64,000 nucleotides of DNA from Auanema rhodensis (Eukaryota; Nematoda; Chromadorea; Rhabditida; Rhabditidae): contig OZ059900.1 of the NCBI GenBank assembly GCA_964057225.1, forward strand, positions 14,895,638 to 14,959,637, read 5' to 3'. Below the pieces are notes generated by a model. That model was not told the origin of the DNA, made no database searches, and saw nothing but the letters and a program-made list of their open reading frames with translations. Every line of letters starts with the position of its first letter. The stretch's first letter is position 1. The position numbers and the translations under genes are program-made. This document shows positions 9,537 to 22,749 of this stretch, one piece after another.

Positions 9537-9608
9537 CTCCCCGGCCGGGAATTGAACCCGGGTCTCGCATGTGACAGACGCGGATACTCACCACTATACT
9601 ACCGAGGA
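9537..9608 (-). tRNA. tRNA-Asp(GTC), left copy 1 (reference description)
   Basis: Reads TCCTCGGTAGTATAGTGGTG from its 5' end at 9608. The acceptor stem pairs 7/7 (one T-G), the anticodon stem 5/5 (one G-T), the T-stem 5/5. The loop CTGTCAC has anticodon GTC at 9573-9575. Known aspartate identity elements are all present: G34, U35, C36, C38, G73 and the G10-U25 pair. The A box lies in the D-arm; the B box GGTTCAATTCC is perfect. There is no intron and no encoded CCA. A T5 Pol III terminator (AAAAA at 9528-9532 on the top strand) follows within a few bases. Y spacer. Other copies match this unless stated. Confidence 0.97.
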
Positions 9609-9974
9609 TTGAATTTGCACTTAGAAACTTTCATTAAGAGTGTGAGTTTGAATTATAGTAGAAAAATGAAACACTGTCTCTAACATATCTTGATTTATGG
9701 CCTACTTTACTCAAAGAGCTAATTGAAGTTTGGTGTTAGAATGAACAATTGATTAACGCTGACGTTTCAATTTTTTTCATCGTAATTGAGATAGAACATT
9801 TAAATTAAATGGAAATGTTTAAAAATTTAGAAAAAATCACAAGCTCAAATCACTTTTGAAAAAACAGAAAGTTTAAAACAACCTTTTTTCTAATAATTAT
9901 CTTTTTTATCCGACTTTTGTAAAAAAACAAAAATAGCATAACATTCAATAACGATGAATCAGAACAAAAACATT

Positions 9975-10046
9975 CTCCCCGGCCGGGAATTGAACCCGGG
10001 TCTCGCATGTGACAGACGCGGATACTCACCACTATACTACCGAGGA
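9975..10046 (-). tRNA. tRNA-Asp(GTC), left copy 2
   Basis: Consensus; Y spacer. Confidence 0.96.
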
Positions 10047-10412
10047 TTGAATTTGCACTTAGAAACTTTCATTAAGAGTGTGAGTTTGAATTATAGTAGA
10101 AAAATGAAACACTGTCTCTAACATATCTTGATTTATGGCCTACTTTACTCAAAGAGCTAATTGAAGTTTGGTGTTAGAATGAACAATTGATTAACGCTGA
10201 CGTTTCAATTTTTTTCATCGTAATTGAGATAGAACATTTAAATTAAATGGAAATGTTTAAAAATTTAGAAAAAATCACAAGCTCAAATCACTTTTGAAAA
10301 AACAGAAAGTTTAAAACAACCTTTTTTCTAATAATTATCTTTTTTATCCGACTTTTGTAAAAAAACAAAAATAGCATAACATTCAATAACGATGAATCAG
10401 AACAAAAACATT

Positions 10413-10484
10413 CTCCCCGGCCGGGAATTGAACCCGGGTCTCGCATGTGACAGACGCGGATACTCACCACTATACTACCCAGGA
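10413..10484 (-). tRNA. tRNA-Asp(GTC), left copy 3, C5G variant
   Basis: C5 is G, giving a G5-G68 mismatch in the acceptor stem. Y spacer. Same change as copy 5. Confidence 0.85.
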
Positions 10485-10850
10485 TTGAATTTGCACTTAG
10501 AAACTTTCATTAAGAGTGTGAGTTTGAATTATAGTAGAAAAATGAAACACTGTCTCTAACATATCTTGATTTATGGCCTACTTTACTCAAAGAGCTAATT
10601 GAAGTTTGGTGTTAGAATGAACAATTGATTAACGCTGACGTACCATTTTTTTTCATCGTAATTGAGATAGAACATTTAAATTAAATGGAAATGTTTAAAA
10701 ATTTAGAAAAAATCACAAGCTCAAATCACTTTTGAAAAAACAGAAAGTTTAAAACAACCTTTTTTCTAATAATTATCTTTTTAATTCGACTTTTGTAAAA
10801 AAACAAAAATAGCATAACATTCAATAACGATGAATCAGAACAAAAACATT

Positions 10851-10922
10851 CTCCCCGGCCGGGAATTGAACCCGGGTCTCGCATGTGACAGACGCGGATA
10901 CTCACCACTATACTACCGAGGA
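10851..10922 (-). tRNA. tRNA-Asp(GTC), left copy 4
   Basis: Consensus; Y spacer. Confidence 0.96.
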
Positions 10923-11288
10923 TTGAATTTGCACTTAGAAACTTTCATTAAGAGTGTGAGTTTGAATTATAGTAGAAAAATGAAACACTGTCTCTAACAT
11001 ATCTTGATTTATGGCCTACTTTACTCAAAGAGCTAATTGAAGTTTGGTGTTAGAATGAACAATTGATTAACGCTGACGTTTCAATTTTTTTCATCGTAAT
11101 TGAGATAGAACATTTAAATTAAATGGAAATGTTTAAAAATTTAGAAAAAATCACAAGCTCAAATCACTTTTGAAAAAACAGAAAGTTTAAAACAACCTTT
11201 TTTCTAATAATTATCTTTTTTATCCGACTTTTGTAAAAAAACAAAAATAGCATAACATTCAATAACGATGAATCAGAACAAAAACATT

Positions 11289-11360
11289 CTCCCCGGCCGG
11301 GAATTGAACCCGGGTCTCGCATGTGACAGACGCGGATACTCACCACTATACTACCCAGGA
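11289..11360 (-). tRNA. tRNA-Asp(GTC), left copy 5, C5G variant
   Basis: Acceptor mismatch G5-G68, as in copy 3 two units away: a two-unit repeat signature. Y spacer. Confidence 0.85.
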
Positions 11361-11726
11361 TTGAATTTGCACTTAGAAACTTTCATTAAGAGTGTGAGTT
11401 TGAATTATAGTAGAAAAATGAAACACTGTCTCTAACATATCTTGATTTATGGCCTACTTTACTCAAAGAGCTAATTGAAGTTTGGTGTTAGAATGAACAA
11501 TTGATTAACGCTGACGTACCATTTTTTTTCATCGTAATTGAGATAGAACATTTAAATTAAATGGAAATGTTTAAAAATTTAGAAAAAATCACAAGCTCAA
11601 ATCACTTTTGAAAAAACAGAAAGTTTAAAACAACCTTTTTTCTAATAATTATCTTTTTAATTCGACTTTTGTAAAAAAACAAAAATAGCATAACATTCAA
11701 TAACGATGAATCAGAACAAAAACATT

Positions 11727-11798
11727 CTCCCCGGCCGGGAATTGAACCCGGGTCTCGCATGTGACAGACGCGGATACTCACCACTATACTACCGAGGA
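11727..11798 (-). tRNA. tRNA-Asp(GTC), left copy 6
   Basis: Consensus; Y spacer. Confidence 0.96.
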
Positions 11799-12164
11799 TT
11801 GAATTTGCACTTAGAAACTTTCATTAAGAGTGTGAGTTTGAATTATAGTAGAAAAATGAAACACTGTCTCTAACATATCTTGATTTATGGCCTACTTTAC
11901 TCAAAGAGCTAATTGAAGTTTGGTGTTAGAATGAACAATTGATTAACGCTGACGTACCATTTTTTTTCATCGTAATTGAGATAGAACATTTAAATTAAAT
12001 GGAAATGTTTAAAAATTTAGAAAAAATCACAAGCTCAAATCACTTTTGAAAAAACAGAAAGTTTAAAACAACCTTTTTTCTAATAATTATCTTTTTAATT
12101 CGACTTTTGGAAGAAAACAAAAATAGCATAACATTCAATAACGATGAATCAGAACAAAAACATT

Positions 12165-12236
12165 CTCCCCGGCCGGGAATTGAACCCGGGTCTCGCATGT
12201 GACAGACGCGGATACTCACCACTATACTACCGAGGA
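12165..12236 (-). tRNA. tRNA-Asp(GTC), left copy 7
   Basis: Consensus; first S spacer of the array. Confidence 0.96.
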
Positions 12237-12602
12237 TTGAATTTGCACTTAGAAACTTTCATTAAGAGTGTGAGTTTGAATTATAGTAGAAAAATGAAAC
12301 ACTGTCTCTAACATATCTTGATTTATGGCCTACTTTACTCAAAGAGCTAATTGAAGTTTGGTGTTAGAATGAACAATTGATTAACGCTGACGTACCATTT
12401 TTTTTCATCGTAATTGAGATAGAACATTTAAATTAAATGGAAATGTTTAAAAATTTAGAAAAAATCACAAGCTCAAATCACTTTTGAAAAAACAGAAAGT
12501 TTAAAACAACCTTTTTTCTAATAATTATCTTTTTAATTCGACTTTTGTAAAAAAACAAAAATAGCATAACATTCAATAACGATGAATCAGAACAAAAACA
12601 TT

Positions 12603-12674
12603 CTCCCCGGCCGGGAATTGAACCCGGGTCTCGCATGTGACAGACGCGGATACTCACCACTATACTACCGAGGA
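12603..12674 (-). tRNA. tRNA-Asp(GTC), left copy 8
   Basis: Consensus; Y spacer. Confidence 0.96.
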
Positions 12675-13040
12675 TTGAATTTGCACTTAGAAACTTTCAT
12701 TAAGAGTGTGAGTTTGAATTATAGTAGAAAAATGAAACACTGTCTCTAACATATCTTGATTTATGGCCTACTTTACTCAAAGAGCTAATTGAAGTTTGGT
12801 GTTAGAATGAACAATTGATTAACGCTGACGTACCATTTTTTTTCATCGTAATTGAGATAGAACATTTAAATTAAATGGAAATGTTTAAAAATTTAGAAAA
12901 AATCACAAGCTCAAATCACTTTTGAAAAAACAGAAAGTTTAAAACAACCTTTTTTCTAATAATTATCTTTTTAATTCGACTTTTGTAAAAAAACAAAAAT
13001 AGCATAACATTCAATAACGATGAATCAGAACAAAAACATT

Positions 13041-13112
13041 CTCCCCGGCCGGGAATTGAACCCGGGTCTCGCATGTGACAGACGCGGATACTCACCACTA
13101 TACTACCGAGGA
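13041..13112 (-). tRNA. tRNA-Asp(GTC), left copy 9
   Basis: Consensus; Y spacer. Confidence 0.96.
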
Positions 13113-13478
13113 TTGAATTTGCACTTAGAAACTTTCATTAAGAGTGTGAGTTTGAATTATAGTAGAAAAATGAAACACTGTCTCTAACATATCTTGATTT
13201 ATGGCCTACTTTACTCAAAGAGCTAATTGAAGTTTGGTGTTAGAATGAACAATTGATTAACGCTGACGTACCATTTTTTTTCATCGTAATTGAGATAGAA
13301 CATTTAAATTAAATGGAAATGTTTAAAAATTTAGAAAAAATCACAAGCTCAAATCACTTTTGAAAAAACAGAAAGTTTAAAACAACCTTTTTTCTAATAA
13401 TTATCTTTTTAATTCGACTTTTGTAAAAAAACAAAAATAGCATAACATTCAATAACAATGAATCAGAACAAAAACATT

Positions 13479-13550
13479 CTCCCCGGCCGGGAATTGAACC
13501 CGGGTCTCGCATGTGACAGACGCGGATACTCACCACTATACTACCGAGGA
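13479..13550 (-). tRNA. tRNA-Asp(GTC), left copy 10
   Basis: Consensus gene; Y spacer with a private change just beyond the terminator (aacaatgaat for aacgatgaat). Confidence 0.96.
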
Positions 13551-13916
13551 TTGAATTTGCACTTAGAAACTTTCATTAAGAGTGTGAGTTTGAATTATAG
13601 TAGAAAAATGAAACACTGTCTCTAACATATCTTGATTTATGGCCTACTTTACTCAAAGAGCTAATTGAAGTTTGGTGTTAGAATGAACAATTGATTAACG
13701 CTGACGTACCATTTTTTTTCATCGTAATTGAGATAGAACATTTAAATTAAATGGAAATGTTTAAAAATTTAGAAAAAATCACAAGCTCAAATCACTTTTG
13801 AAAAAACAGAAAGTTTAAAACAACCTTTTTTCTAATAATTATCTTTTTAATTCGACTTTTGGAAGAAAACAAAAATAGCATAACATTCAATAACGATGAA
13901 TCAGAACAAAAACATT

Positions 13917-13988
13917 CTCCCCGGCCGGGAATTGAACCCGGGTCTCGCATGTGACAGACGCGGATACTCACCACTATACTACCGAGGA
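13917..13988 (-). tRNA. tRNA-Asp(GTC), left copy 11
   Basis: Consensus; S spacer. Confidence 0.96.
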
Positions 13989-14354
13989 TTGAATTTGCAC
14001 TTAGAAACTTTCATTAAGAGTGTGAGTTTGAATTATAGTAGAAAAATGAAACACTGTCTCTAACATATCTTGATTTATGGCTTACTTTACTCAAAGAGCT
14101 AATTGAAGTTTGGTGTTAGAATGAACAATTGATTAACGCTGACGTTCCATTTTTTTTCATCGTAATTGAGATAGAACATTTAAATTAAATGGAAATGTTT
14201 AAAAATTTAGAAAAAATCACAAGCTCAAATCACTTTTGAAAAAACAGAAAGTTTAAAACAACCTTTTTTCTAATAATTATCTTTTTAATTCGACTTTTGG
14301 AAGAAAACAAAAATAGCATAACATTCAATAACGATGAATCAGAACAAAAACATT

Positions 14355-14426
14355 CTCCCCGGCCGGGAATTGAACCCGGGTCTCGCATGTGACAGACGCG
14401 GATACTCACCACTATACTACCGAGGA
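14355..14426 (-). tRNA. tRNA-Asp(GTC), left copy 12
   Basis: Consensus; S spacer. Confidence 0.96.
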
Positions 14427-14792
14427 TTGAATTTGCACTTAGAAACTTTCATTAAGAGTGTGAGTTTGAATTATAGTAGAAAAATGAAACACTGTCTCTA
14501 ACATATCTTGATTTATGGCCTACTTTACTCAAAGAGCTAATTGAAGTTTGGTGTTAGAATGAACAATTGATTAACGCTGACGTACCATTTTTTTTCATCG
14601 TAATTGAGATAGAACATTTAAATTAAATGGAAATGTTTAAAAATTTAGAAAAAATCACAAGCTCAAATCACTTTTGAAAAAACAGAAAGTTTAAAACAAC
14701 CTTTTTTCTAATAATTATCTTTTTAATTCGACTTTTGGAAGAAAACAAAAATAGCATAACATTCAATAACGATGAATCAGAACAAAAACATT

Positions 14793-14864
14793 CTCCCCGG
14801 CCGGGAATTGAACCCGGGTCTCGCATGTGACAGACGCGGATACTCACCACTATACTACCGAGGA
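14793..14864 (-). tRNA. tRNA-Asp(GTC), left copy 13
   Basis: Consensus; S spacer. Confidence 0.96.
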
Positions 14865-15230
14865 TTGAATTTGCACTTAGAAACTTTCATTAAGAGTGTG
14901 AGTTTGAATTATAGTAGAAAAATGAAACACTGTCTCTAACATATCTTGATTTATGGCCTACTTTACTCAAAGAGCTAATTGAAGTTTGGTGTTAGAATGA
15001 AGAATTGATTAACGCTGACGTTCCATTTTTTTTCATCGTAATTGAGATAGAACATTTAAATTAAATGGAAATGTTTAAAAATTTAGAAGAAATCACAAGC
15101 TCAAATCACTTTTGAAAAAACAGAAAGTTTAAAACAACCTTTTTTCTAATAATTATCTTTTTAATTCGACTTTTGGAAGAAAACAAAAATAGCATAACAT
15201 TCAATAACGATGAATCAGAACAAAAACATT

Positions 15231-15302
15231 CTCCCCGGCCGGGAATTGAACCCGGGTCTCGCATGTGACAGACGCGGATACTCACCACTATACTACCGAG
15301 GA
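15231..15302 (-). tRNA. tRNA-Asp(GTC), left copy 14
   Basis: Consensus; S spacer. Confidence 0.96.
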
Positions 15303-15668
15303 TTGAATTTGCACTTAGAAACTTTCATTAAGAGTGTGAGTTTGAATTATAGTAGAAAAATGAAACACTGTCTCTAACATATCTTGATTTATGGCCTACT
15401 TTACTCAAAGAGCTAATTGAAGTTTGGTGTTAGAATGAAGAATTGATTAACGCTGACGTTCCATTTTTTTTCATCGTAATTGAGATAGAACATTTAAATT
15501 AAATGGAAATGTTTAAAAATTTAGAAAAAATCACAAGCTCAAATCACTTTTGAAAAAACAGAAAGTTTAAAACAACCTTTTTTCTAATAATTATCTTTTT
15601 AATTCGACTTTTGGAAGAAAACAAAAATAGCATAACATTCAATAACGATGAATCAGAACAAAAACATT

Positions 15669-15740
15669 CTCCCCGGCCGGGAATTGAACCCGGGTCTCGC
15701 ATGTGACAGACGCGGATACTCACCACTATACTACCGAGGA
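15669..15740 (-). tRNA. tRNA-Asp(GTC), left copy 15
   Basis: Consensus; S spacer. Confidence 0.96.
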
Positions 15741-16106
15741 TTGAATTTGCACTTAGAAACTTTCATTAAGAGTGTGAGTTTGAATTATAGTAGAAAAATG
15801 AAACACTGTCTCTAACATATCTTGATTTATGGCCTACTTTACTCAAAGAGCTAATTGAAGTTTGGTGTTAGAATGAACAATTGATTAACGCTGACGTACC
15901 ATTTTTTTTCATCGTAATTGAGATAGAACATTTAAATTAAATGGAAATGTTTAAAAATTTAGAAAAAATCACAAGCTCAAATCACTTTTGAAAAAACAGA
16001 AAGTTTAAAACAACCTTTTTTCTAATAATTATCTTTTTAATTCGACTTTTGGAAGAAAACAAAAATAGCATAACATTCAATAACGATGAATCAGAACAAA
16101 AACATT

Positions 16107-16178
16107 CTCCCCGGCCGGGAATTGAACCCGGGTCTCGCATGTGACAGACGCGGATACTCACCACTATACTACCGAGGA
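16107..16178 (-). tRNA. tRNA-Asp(GTC), left copy 16
   Basis: Consensus; S spacer. Confidence 0.96.
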
Positions 16179-16544
16179 TTGAATTTGCACTTAGAAACTT
16201 TCATTAAGAGTGTGAGTTTGAATTATAGTAGAAAAATGAAACACTGTCTCTAACATATCTTGATTTATGGCCTACTTTACTCAAAGAGCTAATTGAAGTT
16301 TGGTGTTAGAATGAAGAATTGATTAACGCTGACGTTCCATTTTTTTTCATCGTAATTGAGATAGAACATTTAAATTAAATGGAAATGTTTAAAAATTTAG
16401 AAAAAATCACAAGCTCAAATCACTTTTGAAAAAACAGAAAGTTTAAAACAACCTTTTTTCTAATAATTATCTTTTTAATTCGACTTTTGGAAGAAAACAA
16501 AAATAGCATAACATTCAATAACGATGAATCAGAACAAAAACATT

Positions 16545-16616
16545 CTCCCCGGCCGGGAATTGAACCCGGGTCTCGCATGTGACAGACGCGGATACTCACC
16601 ACTATACTACCGAGGA
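16545..16616 (-). tRNA. tRNA-Asp(GTC), left copy 17
   Basis: Consensus; S spacer. Confidence 0.96.
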
Positions 16617-16982
16617 TTGAATTTGCACTTAGAAACTTTCATTAAGAGTGTGAGTTTGAATTATAGTAGAAAAATGAAACACTGTCTCTAACATATCTTG
16701 ATTTATGGCCTACTTTACTCAAAGAGCTAATTGAAGTTTGGTGTTAGAATGAACAATTGATTAACGCTGACGTACCATTTTTTTTCATCGTAATTGAGAT
16801 AGAACATTTAAATTAAATGGAAATGTTTAAAAATTTAGAAAAAATCACAAGCTCAAATCACTTTTGAAAAAACAGAAAGTTTAAAACAACCTTTTTTCTA
16901 ATAATTATCTTTTTAATTCGACTTTTGGAAGAAAACAAAAATAGCATAACATTCAATAACGATGAATCAGAACAAAAACATT

Positions 16983-17054
16983 CTCCCCGGCCGGGAATTG
17001 AACCCGGGTCTCGCATGTGACAGACGCGGATACTCACCACTATACTACCGAGGA
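16983..17054 (-). tRNA. tRNA-Asp(GTC), left copy 18
   Basis: Consensus; S spacer. Confidence 0.96.
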
Positions 17055-17420
17055 TTGAATTTGCACTTAGAAACTTTCATTAAGAGTGTGAGTTTGAATT
17101 ATAGTAGAAAAATGAAACACTGTCTCTAACATATCTTGATTTATGGCCTACTTTACTCAAAGAGCTAATTGAAGTTTGGTGTTAGAATGAAGAATTGATT
17201 AACGCTGACGTTCCATTTTTTTTCATCGTAATTGAGATAGAACATTTAAATTAAATGGAAATGTTTAAAAATTTAGAAAAAATCACAAGCTCAAATCACT
17301 TTTGAAAAAACAGAAAGTTTAAAACAACCTTTTTTCTAATAATTATCTTTTTAATTCGACTTTTGGAAGAAAACAAAAATAGCATAACATTCAATAACGA
17401 TGAATCAGAACAAAAACATT

Positions 17421-17492
17421 CTCCCCGGCCGGGAATTGAACCCGGGTCTCGCATGTGACAGACGCGGATACTCACCACTATACTACCGAGGA
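17421..17492 (-). tRNA. tRNA-Asp(GTC), left copy 19
   Basis: Consensus; S spacer. Confidence 0.96.
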
Positions 17493-17858
17493 TTGAATTT
17501 GCACTTATAAACTTTCATTAAGAGTGTGAGTTTGAATTATAGTAGAAAAATGAAACACTGTCTCTAACATATCTTGATTTATGGCCTACTTTACTCAAAG
17601 AGCTAATTGAAGTTTGGTGTTAGAATGAACAATTGATTAACGCTGACGTACCATTTTTTTTCATCGTAATTGAGATAGAACATTTAAATTAAATGGAAAT
17701 GTTTAAAAATTTAGAAAAAATCACAAGCTCAAATCACTTTTGAAAAAACAGAAAGTTTAAAACAACCTTTTTTCTAATAATTATCTTTTTAATTCGACTT
17801 TTGTAAAAAAACAAAAATAGCATAACATTCAATAACGATGAATCAGAACAAAAACATT

Positions 17859-17930
17859 CTCCCCGGCCGGGAATTGAACCCGGGTCTCGCATGTGACAGA
17901 CGCGGATACTCACCACTATACTATCGAGGA
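17859..17930 (-). tRNA. tRNA-Asp(GTC), left copy 20, G7A variant
   Basis: G7 is A, giving an A7-C66 mismatch at the base of the acceptor stem. Y spacer; first of five such copies. Confidence 0.85.
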
Positions 17931-18296
17931 TTGAATTTGCACTTAGAAACTTTCATTAAGAGTGTGAGTTTGAATTATAGTAGAAAAATGAAACACTGTC
18001 TCTAACATATCTTGATTTATGGCCTACTTTACTCAAAGAGCTAATTGAAGTTTGGTGTTAGAATGAACAATTGATTAACGCTGACGTACCATTTTTTTTC
18101 ATCGTAATTGAGATAGAACATTTAAATTAAATGGAAATGTTTAAAAATTTAGAAAAAATCACAAGCTCAAATCACTTTTGAAAAAACAGAAAGTTTAAAA
18201 CAACCTTTTTTCTAATAATTATCTTTTTAATTCGACTTTTGGAAGAAAACAAAAATAGCATAACATTCAATAACGATGAATCAGAACAAAAACATT

Positions 18297-18368
18297 CTCC
18301 CCGGCCGGGAATTGAACCCGGGTCTCGCATGTGACAGACGCGGATACTCACCACTATACTACCGAGGA
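18297..18368 (-). tRNA. tRNA-Asp(GTC), left copy 21
   Basis: Consensus; S spacer. Confidence 0.96.
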
Positions 18369-18734
18369 TTGAATTTGCACTTAGAAACTTTCATTAAGAG
18401 TGTGAGTTTGAATTATAGTAGAAAAATGAAACACTGTCTCTAACATATCTTGATTTATGGCCTACTTTACTCAAAGAGCTAATTGAAGTTTGGTGTTAGA
18501 ATGAAGAATTGATTAACGCTGACGTTCCATTTTTTTTCATCGTAATTGAGATAGAACATTTAAATTAAATGGAAATGTTTAAAAATTTAGAAAAAATCAC
18601 AAGCTCAAATCACTTTTGAAAAAACAGAAAGTTTAAAACAACCTTTTTTCTAATAATTATCTTTTTAATTCGACTTTTGGAAGAAAACAAAAATAGCATA
18701 ACATTCAATAACGATGAATCAGAACAAAAACATT

Positions 18735-18806
18735 CTCCCCGGCCGGGAATTGAACCCGGGTCTCGCATGTGACAGACGCGGATACTCACCACTATACTAC
18801 CGAGGA
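18735..18806 (-). tRNA. tRNA-Asp(GTC), left copy 22
   Basis: Consensus; S spacer. Confidence 0.96.
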
Positions 18807-19172
18807 TTGAATTTGCACTTAGAAACTTTCATTAAGAGTGTGAGTTTGAATTATAGTAGAAAAATGAAACACTGTCTCTAACATATCTTGATTTATGGCC
18901 TACTTTACTCAAAGAGCTAATTGAAGTTTGGTGTTAGAATGAACAATTGATTAACGCTGACGTTCCATTTTTTTTCATCGTAATTGAGATAGAACATTTA
19001 AATTAAATGGAAATGTTTAAAAATTTAGAAAAAATCACAAGCTCAAATCACTTTTGAAAAAACAGAAAGTTTAAAACAACCTTTTTTCTAATAATTATCT
19101 TTTTAATTCGACTTTTGGAAGAAAACAAAAATAGCATAACATTCAATAACGATGAATCAGAACAAAAACATT

Positions 19173-19244
19173 CTCCCCGGCCGGGAATTGAACCCGGGTC
19201 TCGCATGTGACAGACGCGGATACTCACCACTATACTACCGAGGA
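19173..19244 (-). tRNA. tRNA-Asp(GTC), left copy 23
   Basis: Consensus; S spacer. Confidence 0.96.
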
Positions 19245-19610
19245 TTGAATTTGCACTTAGAAACTTTCATTAAGAGTGTGAGTTTGAATTATAGTAGAAA
19301 AATGAAACACTGTCTCTAACATATCTTGATTTATGGCCTACTTTACTCAAAGAGCTAATTGAAGTTTGGTGTTAGAATGAACAATTGATTAACGCTGACG
19401 TACCATTTTTTTTCATCGTAATTGAGATAGAACATTTAAATTAAATGGAAATGTTTAAAAATTTAGAAAAAATCACAAGCTCAAATCACTTTTGAAAAAA
19501 CAGAAAGTTTAAAACAACCTTTTTTCTAATAATTATCTTTTTAATTCGACTTTTGTAAAAAAACAAAAATAGCATAACATTCAATAACGATGAATCAGAA
19601 CAAAAACATT

Positions 19611-19682
19611 CTCCCCGGCCGGGAATTGAACCCGGGTCTCGCATGTGACAGACGCGGATACTCACCACTATACTATCGAGGA
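19611..19682 (-). tRNA. tRNA-Asp(GTC), left copy 24, G7A variant
   Basis: A7-C66 mismatch; Y spacer; four units after copy 20. Confidence 0.85.
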
Positions 19683-20048
19683 TTGAATTTGCACTTAGAA
19701 ACTTTCATTAAGAGTGTGAGTTTGAATTATAGTAGAAAAATGAAACACTGTCTCTAACATATCTTGATTTATGGCCTACTTTACTCAAAGAGCTAATTGA
19801 AGTTTGGTGTTAGAATGAACAATTGATTAACGCTGACGTACCATTTTTTTTCATCGTAATTGAGATAGAACATTTAAATTAAATGGAAATGTTTAAAAAT
19901 TTAGAAAAAATCACAAGCTCAAATCACTTTTGAAAAAACAGAAAGTTTAAAACAACCTTTTTTCTAATAATTATCTTTTTAATTCGACTTTTGGAAGAAA
20001 ACAAAAATAGCATAACATTCAATAACGATGAATCAGAACAAAAACATT

Positions 20049-20120
20049 CTCCCCGGCCGGGAATTGAACCCGGGTCTCGCATGTGACAGACGCGGATACT
20101 CACCACTATACTACCGAGGA
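20049..20120 (-). tRNA. tRNA-Asp(GTC), left copy 25
   Basis: Consensus; S spacer. Confidence 0.96.
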
Positions 20121-20486
20121 TTGAATTTGCACTTAGAAACTTTCATTAAGAGTGTGAGTTTGAATTATAGTAGAAAAATGAAACACTGTCTCTAACATAT
20201 CTTGATTTATGGCCTACTTTACTCAAAGAGCTAATTGAAGTTTGGTGTTAGAATGAAGAATTGATTAACGCTGACGTTCCATTTTTTTTCATCGTAATTG
20301 AGATAGAACATTTAAATTAAATGGAAATGTTTAAAAATTTAGAAAAAATCACAAGCTCAAATCACTTTTGAAAAAACAGAAAGTTTAAAACAACCTTTTT
20401 TCTAATAATTATCTTTTTAATTCGACTTTTGGAAGAAAACAAAAATAGCATAACATTCAATAACGATGAATCAGAACAAAAACATT

Positions 20487-20558
20487 CTCCCCGGCCGGGA
20501 ATTGAACCCGGGTCTCGCATGTGACAGACGCGGATACTCACCACTATACTACCGAGGA
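20487..20558 (-). tRNA. tRNA-Asp(GTC), left copy 26
   Basis: Consensus; S spacer. Confidence 0.96.
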
Positions 20559-20924
20559 TTGAATTTGCACTTAGAAACTTTCATTAAGAGTGTGAGTTTG
20601 AATTATAGTAGAAAAATGAAACACTGTCTCTAACATATCTTGATTTATGGCCTACTTTACTCAAAGAGCTAATTGAAGTTTGGTGTTAGAATGAACAATT
20701 GATTAACGCTGACGTTCCATTTTTTTTCATCGTAATTGAGATAGAACATTTAAATTAAATGGAAATGTTTAAAAATTTAGAAAAAATCACAAGCTCAAAT
20801 CACTTTTGAAAAAACAGAAAGTTTAAAACAACCTTTTTTCTAATAATTATCTTTTTAATTCGACTTTTGGAAGAAAACAAAAATAGCATAACATTCAATA
20901 ACGATGAATCAGAACAAAAACATT

Positions 20925-20996
20925 CTCCCCGGCCGGGAATTGAACCCGGGTCTCGCATGTGACAGACGCGGATACTCACCACTATACTACCGAGGA
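20925..20996 (-). tRNA. tRNA-Asp(GTC), left copy 27
   Basis: Consensus; S spacer. Confidence 0.96.
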
Positions 20997-21362
20997 TTGA
21001 ATTTGCACTTAGAAACTTTCATTAAGAGTGTGAGTTTGAATTATAGTAGAAAAATGAAACACTGTCTCTAACATATCTTGATTTATGGCCTACTTTACTC
21101 AAAGAGCTAATTGAAGTTTGGTGTTAGAATGAACAATTGATTAACGCTGACGTTTCAATTTTTTTCATCGTAATTGAGATAGAACATTTAAATTAAATGG
21201 AAATGTTTAAAAATTTAGAAAAAATCACAAGCTCAAATCACTTTTGAAAAAACAGAAAGTTTAAAACAACCTTTTTTCTAATAATTATCTTTTAAATTCG
21301 ACTTTTGGAAGAAAACAAAAATAGCATAACATTCAATAACGATGAATCAGAACAAAAACATT

Positions 21363-21434
21363 CTCCCCGGCCGGGAATTGAACCCGGGTCTCGCATGTGA
21401 CAGACGCGGATACTCACCACTATACTACCGAGGA
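21363..21434 (-). tRNA. tRNA-Asp(GTC), left copy 28
   Basis: Consensus gene; S spacer with cttttaaattcg, shared only with copy 37. Confidence 0.96.
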
Positions 21435-21801
21435 TTGAATTTGCACTTAGAAACTTTCATTAAGAGTGTGAGTTTGAATTATAGTAGAAAAATGAAACAC
21501 TGTCTCTAACATATCTTGATTTATGGCCTACTTTACTCAAAGAGCTAATTGAAGTTTGGTGTTAGAATGAACAGTTGATTAACGCTGACGTACCATTTTT
21601 TTTTCATCGTAATTGAGATAGAACATTTAAATTAAATGGAAATGTTTAAAAATTTAGAAAAAATCACAAGCTCAAATCACTTTTGAAAAAACAGAAAGTT
21701 TAAAACAACCTTTTTTCTAATAATTATCTTTTTAATTCGACTTTCGTAAAAAAACAAAAATAGCATAACATTCAATAACGATGAATCAGAACAAAAACAT
21801 T

Positions 21802-21873
21802 CTCCCCGGCCGGGAATTGAACCCGGGTCTCGCATGTGACAGACGCGGATACTCACCACTATACTACCGAGGA
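21802..21873 (-). tRNA. tRNA-Asp(GTC), left copy 29
   Basis: Consensus; Y' spacer; unit 439 bp because of one extra T in the spacer T-run. Confidence 0.96.
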
Positions 21874-22239
21874 TTGAATTTGCACTTAGAAACTTTCATT
21901 AAGAGTGTGAGTTTGAATTATAGTAGAAAAATGAAACACTGTCTCTAACATATCTTGATTTATGGCCTACTTTACTCAAAGAGCTAATTGAAGTTTGGTG
22001 TTAGAATGAAGAATTGATTAACGCTGACGTTCCATTTTTTTTCATCGTAATTGAGATAGAACATTTAAATTAAATGGAAATGTTTAAAAATTTAGAAAAA
22101 ATCACAAGCTCAAATCACTTTTGAAAAAACAGAAAGTTTAAAACAACCTTTTTTCTAATAATTATCTTTTTAATTCGACTTTTGGAAGAAAACAAAAATA
22201 GCATAACATTCAATAACGATGAATCAGAACAAAAACATT

Positions 22240-22311
22240 CTCCCCGGCCGGGAATTGAACCCGGGTCTCGCATGTGACAGACGCGGATACTCACCACTAT
22301 ACTACCGAGGA
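22240..22311 (-). tRNA. tRNA-Asp(GTC), left copy 30
   Basis: Consensus; S spacer. Confidence 0.96.
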
Positions 22312-22677
22312 TTGAGTTTGCACTTAGAAACTTTCATTAAGAGTGTGAGTTTGAATTATAGTAGAAAAATGAAACACTGTCTCTAACATATCTTGATTTA
22401 TGGCCTACTTTACTCAAAGAGCTAATTGAAGTTTGGTGTTAGAATGAACAATTGATTAACGCTGACGTACCATTTTTTTTCATCGTAATTGAGATAGAAC
22501 ATTTAAATTAAATGGAAATGTTTAAAAATTTAGAAAAAATCACAAGCTCAAATCACTTTTGAAAAAACAGAAAGTTTAAAACAACCTTTTTTCTAATAAT
22601 TATCTTTTTAATTCGACTTTTGTAAAAAAACAAAAATAGCATAACATTCAATAACGATGAATCAGAACAAAAACATT

Positions 22678-22749
22678 CTCCCCGGCCGGGAATTGAACCC
22701 GGGTCTCGCATGTGACAGACGCGGATACTCACCACTATACTATCGAGGA
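22678..22749 (-). tRNA. tRNA-Asp(GTC), left copy 31, G7A variant
   Basis: A7-C66 mismatch; Y spacer. Confidence 0.85.
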